Position numbers and translations under genes: made by a program. Positions 31,139 to 40,476 of a stretch of DNA of 64,000 bases are shown one piece after another. Within the stretch, counting starts at the first letter, position 1. Every line of letters starts with the position of its first letter. The notes under the pieces were generated by a model. The model had not been told where the DNA came from and did no database searches. It saw only the letters and a program-made list of their open reading frames with translations. The DNA comes from CAMLIZ01 sp966212505. GTDB lineage: Bacteria > Pseudomonadota > Gammaproteobacteria > Burkholderiales > Burkholderiaceae_C. The stretch lies in assembly GCA_966212505.1 (NCBI GenBank), contig CBIHRS010000017.1, forward strand, positions 1 to 64,000. Reading direction: 5' to 3'.

Positions 31139-32176
31139 TCAAAAGCCGATGCGGGCGCGCAACCCCCAGGCACGCACCGGCGCAGCACCGGCATCACCGG
31201 CGGGATGCCGTATCCACTGCAGGTCGGGCGTGAGCTGCAGGTGGCGACCCAGCTCGAAGCGGTAGTACAGCTCCAGCAGCCGCTCGCCGCCGAGCGCACC
31301 GGCCGCCATGCCGATGCCATGGGCTTCGGCGCCCAGCGTCAGTGCCTGCCGGAAGGCCGGCCGACCGACGAGCTGCCTTCCATATCGGCCGAAGAGCATC
31401 ACATCGGCGGCCACGCGCTGTTCGGCCGAGGCGCCCCAGCCGCTGTGGCGCGCCTGGCGCCCGTCGGCATCGACGGCCAAGGCGCTGTTCCAGGCATAGG
31501 CGCGCACCACGCCGCCGGCGGCCGCGGCCTCCAGCTGGGCGATGGTGAGCACCCGGCCGCGAGGGCCGAAGGCTCCCGCCGAGACGGCCCAGCGGTTCCC
31601 GTCGTCGGCGCCTGCGAGGTAGGCGACGCGCAGACCATGCGTGAAGCCCTGCGCATCCAGGGCCGCATCGCCGCCGCTGTCGAGCAGCGGGTTGTGGACG
31701 AAGGCGTTGTTCAGGAAACGCGTCGATTCGTCGTCGGCCACCGCGTTCTGGTCGAAGAAGGCGAACGGATCGATCTTGCCCGCGGTGATCTGCCAGCGGC
31801 CCGCCGGAGAGGCCTGCTCGAGCTGGTACCAGGCCTCGCCCAGCACGGCCCCGTCGAAGGCGGCGCTGTCGGTGGTGGAGCTCCAGGTGGGCGGCAGGAC
31901 GGGCGCCCCGCCCCGCCCTGCGCGCAGGTGCGCGAACAGCTTGCCGTCGAGCCCCTGCCCCAGGCTGCCGGGCAGACACATCGACAGGTCGGCGCGAACG
32001 CCCGCGCGTGACGACGCACGGGCTGGCGAAACACTCCCCGTATCCACGGCCTGACCGACGGCGGTGATCACGCCATCGACCTGCACATCGCCGACCGGCA
32101 GCGCCACGGCGGGCGCCGCCATCAGCACCCACGCGGCCACGCAGCTTCCGCCCCAGCTTGCAAGGCGCTGGATCAC
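31139..32176 (-). CDS. Carbohydrate-selective porin-like outer-membrane protein
   Basis: 345 residues from GTG 32176 (GGGAGGG upstream). A signal peptide covers about 25 residues (AAWVLMAAPAVALP). The body is alternating beta-strand sequence with WQITAGKIDPFAFFDQN, RFLNNAFVHNP and LELYYRFELGRHLQLTPDLQWIRHP, and it ends in Phe after ARIGF, the outer-membrane barrel signal. These features match the OprB/carbohydrate porin family. No sugar transport genes lie nearby, so the solute is unknown. Confidence 0.75.
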   Translation of the reverse strand: MIQRLASWGGSCVAAWVLMAAPAVALPVGDVQVDGVITAVGQAVDTGSVSPARASSRAGVRADLSMCLPGSLGQGLDGKLFAHLRAGRGGAPVLPPTWSSTTDSAAFDGAVLGEAWYQLEQASPAGRWQITAGKIDPFAFFDQNAVADDESTRFLNNAFVHNPLLDSGGDAALDAQGFTHGLRVAYLAGADDGNRWAVSAGAFGPRGRVLTIAQLEAAAAGGVVRAYAWNSALAVDADGRQARHSGWGASAEQRVAADVMLFGRYGRQLVGRPAFRQALTLGAEAHGIGMAAGALGGERLLELYYRFELGRHLQLTPDLQWIRHPAGDAGAAPVRAWGLRARIGF

Positions 32177-32381
32177 GCCATCCCTCCCTCTGTGATCTTC
32201 CAGGATCCGCCCATGCTAGATACGAGGAATTCTCGTTTCCATGAACTGGATCAACGGCATTGTGGAAGGAGAAGCTCGGGGTCGCGTCAGACAAATTCGT
32301 ACAGCGCAAGCGTCAGCCCGCCGACTGCCGGTACCGGAGAGCGCCGCCTAAAGTGGCAGGCAATCCTCGCAGTACCTCCGC

Positions 32382-34226
32382 ATGTCCACCGCATCGCTTC
32401 CCCAGGCCTCTTCGCTCGCCGTGTTGTATCGGCACATCTGGCGCCACGCTGAGGGCGCCCGCGCGCGCATGGCCATCGCGCTCAGCATGCTCGGCAGCTC
32501 GCAGCTGCTAAAGCTCGCGATGCCGTGGATGGCCGCGCAGGCGATCAACGCGATCCAGACCGGCGGCCGCAACGGCCTGTACACCGCCGGCGCCTGGATC
32601 GGCGGCATCGTGGGCCTCTACTGCTGCGTGTGGCTGCTGCACGGCCCGGGCCGCGTGATGGAGCGCACGGTGGCGCTGCGCGTGCGGCGCAGCCTGGCCG
32701 ATGCGCTGTACGCCAAGCTCTCGCGTGCACCGCTGAGCTGGCACGACCAGCACCACTCGGGCGACATCCAGCACCGCGTGGGCCAGGCCAGCGGCGCGCT
32801 GTTCGACTTCACGCAGAACCAGTTCATCTACCTGCAGAACATCGTCAACATCGCCGGCCCGCTGGTCGCGCTGACGCTGCTGTCAGCCGGCACCGGCGCA
32901 CTGGCCGTGGCGGGCTACGTGCTGATCGGCGCCGCGATCGTGCGCTTCGATGGCGCGCTGATGCGCCTGGCCGCGCAGGAGAACCAGGCCGAGCGCCGCT
33001 ACGCCGCGCGCCTGCTCGACTTCATCGGCAACATCTCGTCGGTGATGAGCCTGCGCCTGCAGGGCGCCACGCGCCGCCTGCTCGACAGCCGCCTGGCCGA
33101 GGTGTTCGCGCCGCTGCGCAAGAGCATCGTGCTCACCGAATGGAAGTGGTGCGCGGTCGACCTGCTGACCGTGTCGCTCTCGTGGGGCCTGGTGGTGGCC
33201 TATGCCTGGAGCGCCACCCGCGGCGCGGCCAGCGGCACCGTGATGCTGGGCAGCCTGTTCATGATCTACCAGTACGCACAGCAGGCCGCCGGCGTGGTGT
33301 GCTCGATGGCCAGCAACTACCAGAACTTCGCCCGCACCAAGACCGACTTCGCGAGCGCCGAGCTGATCTGGCAGGCGCCCGAGCGCAGCGAGCGCGGCGC
33401 CGTGCCGGCCGAGGGCTGGCGCGAGATCGAGCTGCGCGACCTGGGCTACAGCCATCCCCGCAAGGCCGACGACGCCGAGGCCGAGCGCGGCGGGCTGCAG
33501 GGCATCCACCTCACGCTGCGCCGCGGCGAGCGCCTGGCGCTGGTGGGCCCCAGCGGCGCCGGCAAGAGCACGCTGCTGCGCGTGCTGGCCGGGCTGTACG
33601 ACGCGCAGGCCGGCCACATCGACATCGACGGCATTCCGCAACTGGGGCTGAAGCACCTGGGCGCCATCTCCACACTGATCCCGCAGGAGGCCGAGATCTT
33701 CGAGGCCAGCGCGCGGGAAAACATCACGCTCGACACGCCGGTCGACGAGGCCAGCATGCAGCAGGCGGTGCACGCCAGTGCCTTCGACCACGTGCTGCAA
33801 AGCCTGCCGCAAGGGCTGGACAGTGCGATGTCGGAGCGCGGCTTCAACCTCTCGGGCGGCCAGCGCCAGCGGCTGGCGCTCGCGCGCGGTGTGCTCGCGG
33901 CGCGCGACAGCTCGCTGCTGCTGCTCGACGAACCCACCAGCGCGCTCGATCCGCTGACCGAGCTGCGCGTGCACCATCGGCTCGACAGCGCCTTCCCGCG
34001 CGCCTGCATCGTGGCCTCGGTGCACCGCCTGAGCCTGCTGGCGCATTTCGATCGCGTCGTGTTCATGGTCGCCGGCCAGGTGGCCGACGTCGGCACGGTG
34101 GACGAGCTCGCCGACCGCCAGCCGATGTTCGCCGAGATGCTGCGCGGCGCCGCCGGCCTGCCGAAGGAGGAATCTGCCCCGATGAGCCCACCCGCCGCTG
34201 CGCTGCCCGAAGTGGCGATGGCCTGA
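32382..34226 (+). CDS. ABC transporter, fused permease and ATPase
   Basis: 614 residues. An exporter-type membrane domain with about six helices (roughly 20-330) precedes the nucleotide-binding domain: Walker A GPSGAGKSTLL (about 390-400), Q-loop IPQEAEIFE, signature LSGGQRQRL (about 488-496), Walker B SLLLLDEPTSALDP, and a final ASVHRLSLLAHFD. It would act as a homodimer pumping a lipid, peptide or drug out of the cell. The substrate is not evident. It stands alone on the plus strand, 79 nt before the cardiolipin-synthase-like gene. Confidence 0.87.
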   Translation: MSTASLPQASSLAVLYRHIWRHAEGARARMAIALSMLGSSQLLKLAMPWMAAQAINAIQTGGRNGLYTAGAWIGGIVGLYCCVWLLHGPGRVMERTVALRVRRSLADALYAKLSRAPLSWHDQHHSGDIQHRVGQASGALFDFTQNQFIYLQNIVNIAGPLVALTLLSAGTGALAVAGYVLIGAAIVRFDGALMRLAAQENQAERRYAARLLDFIGNISSVMSLRLQGATRRLLDSRLAEVFAPLRKSIVLTEWKWCAVDLLTVSLSWGLVVAYAWSATRGAASGTVMLGSLFMIYQYAQQAAGVVCSMASNYQNFARTKTDFASAELIWQAPERSERGAVPAEGWREIELRDLGYSHPRKADDAEAERGGLQGIHLTLRRGERLALVGPSGAGKSTLLRVLAGLYDAQAGHIDIDGIPQLGLKHLGAISTLIPQEAEIFEASARENITLDTPVDEASMQQAVHASAFDHVLQSLPQGLDSAMSERGFNLSGGQRQRLALARGVLAARDSSLLLLDEPTSALDPLTELRVHHRLDSAFPRACIVASVHRLSLLAHFDRVVFMVAGQVADVGTVDELADRQPMFAEMLRGAAGLPKEESAPMSPPAAALPEVAMA

Positions 34227-34305
34227 CAGCCGCGTCAGCGCCCGCTGACTGGCACAGGCGTTGCCGAATTCAAGACAGCCGCGGTTCCGCCGATTTGCTG
34301 TCTAT

Positions 34306-35691
34306 ATGCCTCCGCATCCACCCCTCACCGACACCGCCCCCGAGGCGGGCACCACCGGGCCCCGGCCCGGCGGGCTGCACCTGGCCACGACCGCCGACGC
34401 TCCGCCGCCGGCCCCCGCGCCGCGCGGCGAAGCGCGCCGCTGGGCCACGTCGATGCGGGCGCGCGTGGCCGACTGGAAGCATCGCCATGCGCGCGTGGTC
34501 CGCGAACTGCGGCCGCCGCCCCTGCCGGCCGAGCGCCATGAGCGCGCGCTGCGCAAGTGCCTGAACGAGCCGCTGGTCGGCGGCAACCGGGTCGAGGTGC
34601 TGGTCGACGGGCCGGCCACCTACGAGGCGATGTTCGCCGCCATCGACGCGGCGCGCGACCACATCAACATCGAGAGCTACATCATCGAGGCCGAAGGGCC
34701 GGGCCAGGAGCTCGCGCGGCGGCTGATCGAGAAGCGCCGCCAGGGCGTCAAGGTCCACCTGCTGTTCGACCACTTCGGCAGCCTGCAGACGGCCAGCAGC
34801 TACTTCGCCGCGCTGCGCGAGGCCGGCGTGCAGATGTGCTGCTTCAACCCGCTGCGGCCCTCGGTCAAGAGCGTGGTCAGCAAGGCGATGCACCTGCGCG
34901 ACCACCGTAAGCTGCTGATCGTCGACGGCCGCATCGCCTTCACCGGGGGCGTGAACATCGCCTGCGTGCATGCGCAGCGGCCCGGCGAGGCGAGCGACTG
35001 CACGCCCTGGCGCGATACGCACGTGCGCATCGAGGGCCCGGTGGTGGCGCGGCTGCAGAAGCTCTTCCTCGACCACTGGACCAGCCAGACCGGCCAGCGC
35101 CCGCGCCTGGCGCGCTACTTCCCCCCGCTGGCGGTGGCTGGCACCCAGCAGGTGGGCGTGGCCGCCTGCGATGCAGGCCGGCGGCGCAACCCCTTCTACA
35201 CCTCGCTGCTGCGCGCGATCGAGCTGGCGCAGCACCGCATCTGCATCACCGCCGCCTACTTCGTGCCGCCGCGCCGCCTGCTGCGCGCGCTGGCCAAGGC
35301 GGCGGGGCGCGGCGTGGAGGTGCGGCTGGTGCTGCCCAGCATCAGCGACTCACGCCCTGCCCTGTACGCCGGCCGCTCGCACTACAGCCGGCTGCTGCGC
35401 GCCGGCGTGCGCATCTTCGAGCGGCAGGATGCGCTGCTGCATGCCAAGACGGCCGTGATCGACGGCGTGTGGGCCACGGTGGGCTCGAGCAACATGGACT
35501 GGCGCAGCTTCCTGCACAACGCCGAGGCCAACGTGATCCTGCTCGACGAAGGCTTCGCGCAGGAGCTCGAAGGTGTGTTCGCCAACGACCTTTCGCACAG
35601 CGTCGAGATCCAGCCCGAGCAGTGGCGGCACCGCGGCTTCCGCGAGCGCCTGCTCGAGTCGCTGGCGCGCAAGTTCGAGTTCTTCCTCTGA
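34306..35691 (+). CDS. clsB: Cardiolipin synthase-like phospholipase D protein
   Basis: 461 residues from ATG 34306; a TTG at 34261 would add 15. Two HKD motifs are present: HLRDHRKLLIVDGRIAFTGG (near 196-215) and LLHAKTAVIDGVWATVGSSNMDWRS (near 377-400). The order, spacing and the ERHERALRKCLNEP-like lead fit the ClsB/YbhO branch, which joins phosphatidyl groups to make cardiolipin at the inner membrane. There is no N-terminal membrane helix, another ClsB trait. The first ~60 residues are a Pro/Ala-rich tail of unknown use. Confidence 0.82.
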   Translation: MPPHPPLTDTAPEAGTTGPRPGGLHLATTADAPPPAPAPRGEARRWATSMRARVADWKHRHARVVRELRPPPLPAERHERALRKCLNEPLVGGNRVEVLVDGPATYEAMFAAIDAARDHINIESYIIEAEGPGQELARRLIEKRRQGVKVHLLFDHFGSLQTASSYFAALREAGVQMCCFNPLRPSVKSVVSKAMHLRDHRKLLIVDGRIAFTGGVNIACVHAQRPGEASDCTPWRDTHVRIEGPVVARLQKLFLDHWTSQTGQRPRLARYFPPLAVAGTQQVGVAACDAGRRRNPFYTSLLRAIELAQHRICITAAYFVPPRRLLRALAKAAGRGVEVRLVLPSISDSRPALYAGRSHYSRLLRAGVRIFERQDALLHAKTAVIDGVWATVGSSNMDWRSFLHNAEANVILLDEGFAQELEGVFANDLSHSVEIQPEQWRHRGFRERLLESLARKFEFFL

Positions 35692-35756
35692 CCCTGGGTC
35701 CGGCCCATTGTTGGGCTGCGGCTACACCGGAGCCAGGGCCGATGCCCTGAAGGTAA

Positions 35757-35788
35757 CGGCCGCTTGCACGCGCCACCGGCCGCTTGCA
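35757..35788. repeat. 12-bp direct repeat ahead of the PA2779-like gene
   Basis: CGGCCGCTTGCA occurs at 35757-35768 and again at 35777-35788, a 20-bp period (two helical turns). It sits directly upstream of a possible promoter (TTCACA 35793-35798, TAGCAT 35818-35823, spacing 19). Tandem sites on one face of the helix suggest an activator or repressor. Confidence 0.4.
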
Positions 35789-35868
35789 TCTGTTCACACC
35801 TGCAGCCCGTTCCGCACTAGCATCGGCCTCCGTGGCCGTTGGGAGCCACGAACGACAAGGAGAAGGCA

Positions 35869-36273
35869 ATGACCCGATTCATGCGCACGACGGCCCTGGT
35901 GGTCGCGATGTCCGTCAGCTACGCCGGCATGCTCAGCAGCGCCCAGGCCGCGCTGATCTCGACCGACGAGATCGCCGCCGCCCAACTGCCGCCCGCCGCG
36001 CTGCAGGACGCCCACGCCCGGCTGAACGCCACGCTGGACCGCGCCGACGTGCAGGCCGCACTGCAGGAGCGCGGCGTTTCGGTGGAGCAGGCCCGCGCCC
36101 GCGTCGCCGCACTCACCGATGCCGAAGCCGCCCAGGTGGCCAACCAGATCGACCAGGCCCCCGCCGGCGCCAGCGACGTGCTGGGCGTCATCGTCTTCAT
36201 CTTCGTGCTGCTGCTGATCACCGACATCCTCGGCTTCACGAAGATCTTCCCGTTCACGCGCTCGATCCGCTGA
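35869..36273 (+). CDS. PA2779-family exported protein
   Basis: 134 residues from ATG 35869 (AAGGAGAAG upstream). The signal peptide runs to about AALISTDEIAAAQ. A helical middle (LERG-type pattern: VQAALQERGVSVEQARARVAALTDAEAAQVANQID) and a C-terminal membrane helix (LGVIVFIFVLLLITDILGFTKIFPF) are the hallmarks of the PA2779 family, of unknown function. In Pseudomonas and many betaproteobacteria the gene precedes a PA2778-type peptidase, as here, 4 nt downstream. Confidence 0.82.
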   Translation: MTRFMRTTALVVAMSVSYAGMLSSAQAALISTDEIAAAQLPPAALQDAHARLNATLDRADVQAALQERGVSVEQARARVAALTDAEAAQVANQIDQAPAGASDVLGVIVFIFVLLLITDILGFTKIFPFTRSIR

Positions 36274-36277
36274 CCCG

Positions 36278-37219
36278 TTGAGACGCCGCACCCTGCTGGC
36301 GTGGCCCGCAGCCGCCGCGGCGGCCGGCTGCGCCAGCCTCACGCCGCCGCAGACGGCGGCGCTGCTCGACACCCCGCCCCCCGGCCTGCCGCGCCAAGCC
36401 GAGCGGGCCGAGGTGCCCTTCTTCCCCCAGACGCCCTACCACTGCGGCCCCGCCGCGCTGGCCACCGTGCTGCGGCATGCGGGCTTCGCGGCCGACCCCG
36501 ACGCCCTGGGCGAGAGCATCTTCCTGCCCGCGCGCGAAGGCACGCTGCAGGTCGAGATGCTGGCCGGCGCCCGCCGCGCCGGCGCACTGCCCTGCCGGCT
36601 GCCCGGCACGCTGGAAGCACTTCTGCGCGCCACGGCCGACGGCCATCCACCGGTGGTGCTGCTGAACCTCGGCCTGTCGTTCGTGCCGCGCTGGCACTAC
36701 GCGGTGCTGGTGGGCTACGACCTCGATGCGCGCGAGGTGGTGCTGCGCAGCGGCACCACGCAGCGCGCGGTGATGGGACTGCGCACCTTCGAGCACACCT
36801 GGGCACGCAGCGGGCATTGGGCCTTCGTCGTCACGCGGCCCGGCGACCTGCCGGCCCAGGTGAGCGAAGACGAGGCGATGCAGGCCGCGCTGGGCTTCGA
36901 GCGGGTGGCTGCGCCGGCTGAAGCGGCGCGCGTGTGGCAATCGGTGCTGCAACGCTGGCCCGGCGGGCTTCTGCCGATGCTGGCGCTGGGCAATGCCCGT
37001 TTCGCGGCCGGCGATGCAGCCGGCGCGGCACTGGCTTTCGAGCAGGCCGCGCAGCAGCACGACAGTGCCGCCGCGTGGAACAACCTGGCGCAGGCCCGCA
37101 AGCAGCTCGGCGACAAGGCCGGTGCGCGCGCAGCGGCCGAACGGGCCCTGCAGCGGGCCCGTGCTGCCGAGCCGCGCTGGATCGACGCGGCCGAGCAGAC
37201 ACTGGCCGAGCTCCGGTAG
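36278..37219 (+). CDS. PA2778-family C39-like cysteine peptidase with TPR tail
   Basis: 313 residues from TTG 36278, 4 nt after the PA2779-like stop. A short lipoprotein-like leader ends at GCASLTPPQ. The papain-like C39 domain follows: nucleophile Cys in TPYHCGPAALATVL (near 55), His in PRWHYAVLVGYD (near 140) and a following Asp. The C-terminal ~100 residues have TPR-like helices (FAAGDAAGAALAFEQAAQQHDSAAAWNNLAQARKQLGD). Probably a periplasmic or membrane-attached protease acting with the PA2779-like partner; the substrate is unknown. Confidence 0.82.
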   Translation: MRRRTLLAWPAAAAAAGCASLTPPQTAALLDTPPPGLPRQAERAEVPFFPQTPYHCGPAALATVLRHAGFAADPDALGESIFLPAREGTLQVEMLAGARRAGALPCRLPGTLEALLRATADGHPPVVLLNLGLSFVPRWHYAVLVGYDLDAREVVLRSGTTQRAVMGLRTFEHTWARSGHWAFVVTRPGDLPAQVSEDEAMQAALGFERVAAPAEAARVWQSVLQRWPGGLLPMLALGNARFAAGDAAGAALAFEQAAQQHDSAAAWNNLAQARKQLGDKAGARAAAERALQRARAAEPRWIDAAEQTLAELR

Positions 37220-37237
37220 CCCTGGCAGGCGGAGGCG

Positions 37238-38641
37238 TCAGACCTCCGCCGATCCTTCCGCCTCGGACGCAAAGCTGCCCGACACCGAATCGCTCGCGTG
37301 ATCCACCGGGCTGCCGGGCCGGCCGATCTGCAGCACGCGCAGGCCATGCCGGCTCCAGCGCCTCGCGTCGAGCGCGTTGCGCCCATCGAACACCACGCCG
37401 TCGGCGAGCTGCGCCGCCACCTCGGCCGGGTCGGCCTTCACGAACTCGTCCCACTCGGTGGCCAGTGCCAGCGCGTCGGCCTCATGCAGCGCCGTGCTGG
37501 CCGTGAGGCTGAAGCTCAGGCCTTCCGGGTGCTGCAGCAGCGTGGCCGCCCGGCCGGCCGCCACCGGGTCGTAGGCCACCACGGTGGCGCCGGCGGCCAG
37601 CAGCTGGCGGATCAGCGGCAGGCTGGGCGCCTCGCGCAGGTCGTCGGTGCCCGGCTTGAAGGCCAGGCCCCACAGCGCGATGCGCTTGCCGCGCAGCCGG
37701 TGTGCGCCGCCGTAGAACGCGACCATCTTCTGGAACAGGCGGCGCTTCTGGTCTTCGTTGACCTCGTGCACCGCCCGCAGCATGCGCGACGAGGTGCCCA
37801 GCTCGTCGGCCAGGTGCGCCAGCGCCCTCACGTCCTTGGGAAAGCACGAGCCGCCGTAGCCGATGCCGGCCTTCAGGCACTGCGGCCCCAGGCGCTTGTC
37901 GCTGCCCACGCCCAGGCGCACCTGCTCGATGTCGGCATCCAGGCATTCGGCGATGCCGGCCAGCTCGTTCATCAGGCTGATGCGCGCGGCCAGCATCACG
38001 TTGGCCGCGTACTTGGTGAGCTCGGCGCTGCGCGTGTCCATCACCAGCAGCGGCACGCCCTGCAGCGTGAGCGGCGTGTACAGCGCATGCATCAGTTCGG
38101 CCTCGGCGCGGTAGGCGGCGCCGACGATGATGCGGTCGGGCTGCAGGAAGTCCTGCACCGCGCAGCCTTCGCGCAGGAACTCGGGGTTGCTGACCACCGG
38201 CACCTTGAAGGTCTTGCCGCGGATGCGCAGTTGCCCACGCACGATGGCGCGCACGCGCTCGCAGGTGCCCACCGGCACGGTGGACTTCATCACCACGGTG
38301 GCCGGCTCCCCGAGCAGCTGGCCGATCGCATGGCCGGCCTGCAGCACCGCGTTGACATCGGCCTGGCCTTCCTTGGCGGTGGGCGTGCCGATGGCGATCA
38401 TCACGATGTCGACCTGCCGCAGCGCGAGTGCGAGGTCGACCGTGAAGCCTAGCTGCCCGGTCGCGCGGTGCACCGCCACCAGCGGCGCGAGCTCCGGCTC
38501 GTACAAGGGCATGCCGCCGCGGTTGAGCAGCTCGACGCGCTCGGGATCGATGTCGACCGCCATCACGCTGTGGCCGAGTTCGGCCAGGCAGGCGGCGCTC
38601 ACGAGCCCGACGTAGCCCGTGCCCAGGACTGCAATGCGCAT
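37238..38641 (-). CDS. ugd: UDP-glucose 6-dehydrogenase
   Basis: 467 residues. NAD-binding GTGYVGLVSAACLAELGH at the N-terminus, KSTVPVGT near 120, the catalytic Cys in GIGYGGSCFPKDVRAL (near 260), and GLAFKPGTDDLREAPS near 320, all diagnostic of the UDP-glucose/GDP-mannose dehydrogenase family. It oxidises UDP-glucose to UDP-glucuronate in the cytoplasm, for exopolysaccharide or lipopolysaccharide sugars. The gene for a UDP-glucuronate decarboxylase homologue lies 13 nt upstream, so both belong to one operon. The Ser-rich C-terminal ~25 residues are an extra tail. Confidence 0.94.
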   Translation of the reverse strand: MRIAVLGTGYVGLVSAACLAELGHSVMAVDIDPERVELLNRGGMPLYEPELAPLVAVHRATGQLGFTVDLALALRQVDIVMIAIGTPTAKEGQADVNAVLQAGHAIGQLLGEPATVVMKSTVPVGTCERVRAIVRGQLRIRGKTFKVPVVSNPEFLREGCAVQDFLQPDRIIVGAAYRAEAELMHALYTPLTLQGVPLLVMDTRSAELTKYAANVMLAARISLMNELAGIAECLDADIEQVRLGVGSDKRLGPQCLKAGIGYGGSCFPKDVRALAHLADELGTSSRMLRAVHEVNEDQKRRLFQKMVAFYGGAHRLRGKRIALWGLAFKPGTDDLREAPSLPLIRQLLAAGATVVAYDPVAAGRAATLLQHPEGLSFSLTASTALHEADALALATEWDEFVKADPAEVAAQLADGVVFDGRNALDARRWSRHGLRVLQIGRPGSPVDHASDSVSGSFASEAEGSAEV

Positions 38642-38654
38642 GGGAATCCCTTCT

Positions 38655-39590
38655 TCAGTGGAGCATGTAGCGGAAGTGGCGGATGGTTTCCTGCAGCCCC
38701 TCTTCCAGCGGCACGCGCGGCTGCCAGCCGAGGTGCGAAACGGTGTGCTGCAGGTCGGGGCACAGGCGCTTGGGTTCGTCGGGCGGCAGCGGGCCGTGCA
38801 CGATGCGCGAGCGGCTGCGCGTGAGCCGCAGCACCGTCTCCGCCAGTTCGAGCACGCTCACCTCCTCGGGATGGCCGAGGTTGAGCGGGCCCTCGGCATC
38901 GCCGTCCATCAGCCGCACGATGCCTTCGACCATGTCGTCCACATAGCAGAAGCTGCGCGTCTGCTCGCCGGTGCCGTACACCACGAGGTCTTCGCCGCGC
39001 AGCGCCTGCGTGATGAAGTTGCTCACCGCGCGGCCGTCGCCGGGCTGCAGGCCCGGGCCGTAGGTGTTGAACAGCCGCCCGATGCGCACCGCCACGCCCC
39101 GCTGGCGGAAGTAGGCGAAGCACAGCGTCTCGGCGAAACGCTTGCCCTCCTCCAGCGCCGAGCGCGGCCCCAGGCAGTTGACGATGCCGTGGTCGTTCTC
39201 GATCTGCGGGCTCACGTGCGAGTTGCCGTACACCTCGCTGCTCGACGCATGGAAGATGCGCGCGTTGCGCTGCGCTGCGAGCTCCAGCAGGTTGAGCGTG
39301 CCGAGCGCATTGGTGGTGGCCGTGCGCACCGGGTCGCGCTGGTATTGCTCGGGGCTGCCGGGGCAGGCGAGGTTGAAGATGCCGTCGACATCGACCGCCA
39401 GCGGCTGCGTCACGTCGTGCCGGCGCAGCTCGAAGCGGCGCTGCTGCATCAGGTGCAGCAGGTTCTGCGCATGGCCCGTGGAGAAGTCGTCGGCCGCGAT
39501 CACATGGTGGCCGTCCTTGAGCAGGCGCTCGCACAGATGGCTTCCCAGGAAGCCGACTCCTCCGGCCACCAGCACTCGGCGTGTCGTCAT
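38655..39590 (-). CDS. UDP-glucuronate decarboxylase homologue, catalytic Tyr replaced
   Basis: 311 residues from ATG 39590. An extended SDR with VLVAGGVGFLGSHL (6-19), DDFSTGHAQNL, NLACPGSPEQYQ (73-84), ASSSEVYG (115-122), NTYGPG and YVDDMVEGIVRLM, matching UXS-type decarboxylases that make UDP-xylose. However the YxxxK motif, normally R-S/A-C-Y-D-E-G-K, reads RSALEEGK: Leu146 stands where the catalytic Tyr belongs, Lys150 is kept. The codon is CTG on a clean frame. It could be an inactive or altered enzyme. It sits 13 nt before ugd, whose product is its expected substrate. Confidence 0.8.
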   Translation of the reverse strand: MTTRRVLVAGGVGFLGSHLCERLLKDGHHVIAADDFSTGHAQNLLHLMQQRRFELRRHDVTQPLAVDVDGIFNLACPGSPEQYQRDPVRTATTNALGTLNLLELAAQRNARIFHASSSEVYGNSHVSPQIENDHGIVNCLGPRSALEEGKRFAETLCFAYFRQRGVAVRIGRLFNTYGPGLQPGDGRAVSNFITQALRGEDLVVYGTGEQTRSFCYVDDMVEGIVRLMDGDAEGPLNLGHPEEVSVLELAETVLRLTRSRSRIVHGPLPPDEPKRLCPDLQHTVSHLGWQPRVPLEEGLQETIRHFRYMLH

Positions 39591-39654
39591 GCAGGCTCTC
39601 GATTGGTACAGCTGCTCGGCTTCGGGCAAGCCGCGTTCCCGTGAGCCCAGGCGC

Positions 39655-40476
39655 TCAGCCGGCGGTCTTCACGTCGTGTGCACGCAGCGCATCGCTGATC
39701 GCGAAGTACAGCGCGCTCAGCACCTCCTGCCGGCTGCAGTCCTGCCCGTCGTACCACACCAGCAGCTCGAAGCCGATGGCGGTGCCGCCCAGCGTGGTCA
39801 GCGCCACCGTGGGCGGCGGGTTCTGGTGCACCCGCGGCTGCGACTTCGCGGCCTCGAGCAGCAGGCGCTCGACCAGCCGCACGTCGGTGCCCTGCGCGAC
39901 GCTCACCGGCACGCGCAGCCGGATCTCGCGGTCGAGGTAGACGTAGTTGGTGACGTTGTCGGTGATGAAGCGCTGGTTGGCCACCAGGATCGCGATGCGG
40001 TCGGGCGTGACCACCGTGACGCGGCGTGCGCCGATCTCTTGCACCACGCCTTCCACGCCGGCCAACTCGATGCGGTCGCCCACCTGGATCGGCCGCTCGA
40101 GCATGATGATCAGCCCGCTGATGAAGTTGCTGATGATGTTCTGCAGCCCGAAGCCCACGCCGACGCCCAGCGCACTGGCCACCACGGCAAACGCGGTGAG
40201 GTTGATGCCGGCGTTCTGCAGGATCACCACCGCGCCCACCACCAGCACCACGTAGTGCACCAGGCCGGTGACGGCCGCGCGCTGGCCCGCATCCATGTGC
40301 GTGTGGCGCAGCAGCTTGTCCAGCGTCCAGCGGCTGAAGCGGCCCGCGATCAGGAACAGCAGGCCGCCCAGCACGAGCAGCTTGAGCAGCGACGACACGG
40401 TGATCTCGGCCGCGCCGAGCTTGAACAGCGCGATGTCGTACGACTGCAATTCGGTGCGTAGAAACTGCCAGTCCAT
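39655..40476 (-). CDS. MscS-family mechanosensitive channel
   Basis: 273 residues. Three membrane helices (about 20-40, 60-85 and the pore-lining TM3 around LTAFAVVASALGVGVGFGLQNIISNFISGLIIMLERPI) are followed by the beta domain with VGDRIELAGVEGVVQEIGARRVTVVTPDRIAILVANQRFI, a near-perfect MscS signature. Such channels open on membrane tension. It overlaps the DUF2334 gene by one base (TGATG) and precedes the uxs/ugd pair on the same strand, separated by 64 nt. Confidence 0.9.
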   Translation of the reverse strand: MDWQFLRTELQSYDIALFKLGAAEITVSSLLKLLVLGGLLFLIAGRFSRWTLDKLLRHTHMDAGQRAAVTGLVHYVVLVVGAVVILQNAGINLTAFAVVASALGVGVGFGLQNIISNFISGLIIMLERPIQVGDRIELAGVEGVVQEIGARRVTVVTPDRIAILVANQRFITDNVTNYVYLDREIRLRVPVSVAQGTDVRLVERLLLEAAKSQPRVHQNPPPTVALTTLGGTAIGFELLVWYDGQDCSRQEVLSALYFAISDALRAHDVKTAG

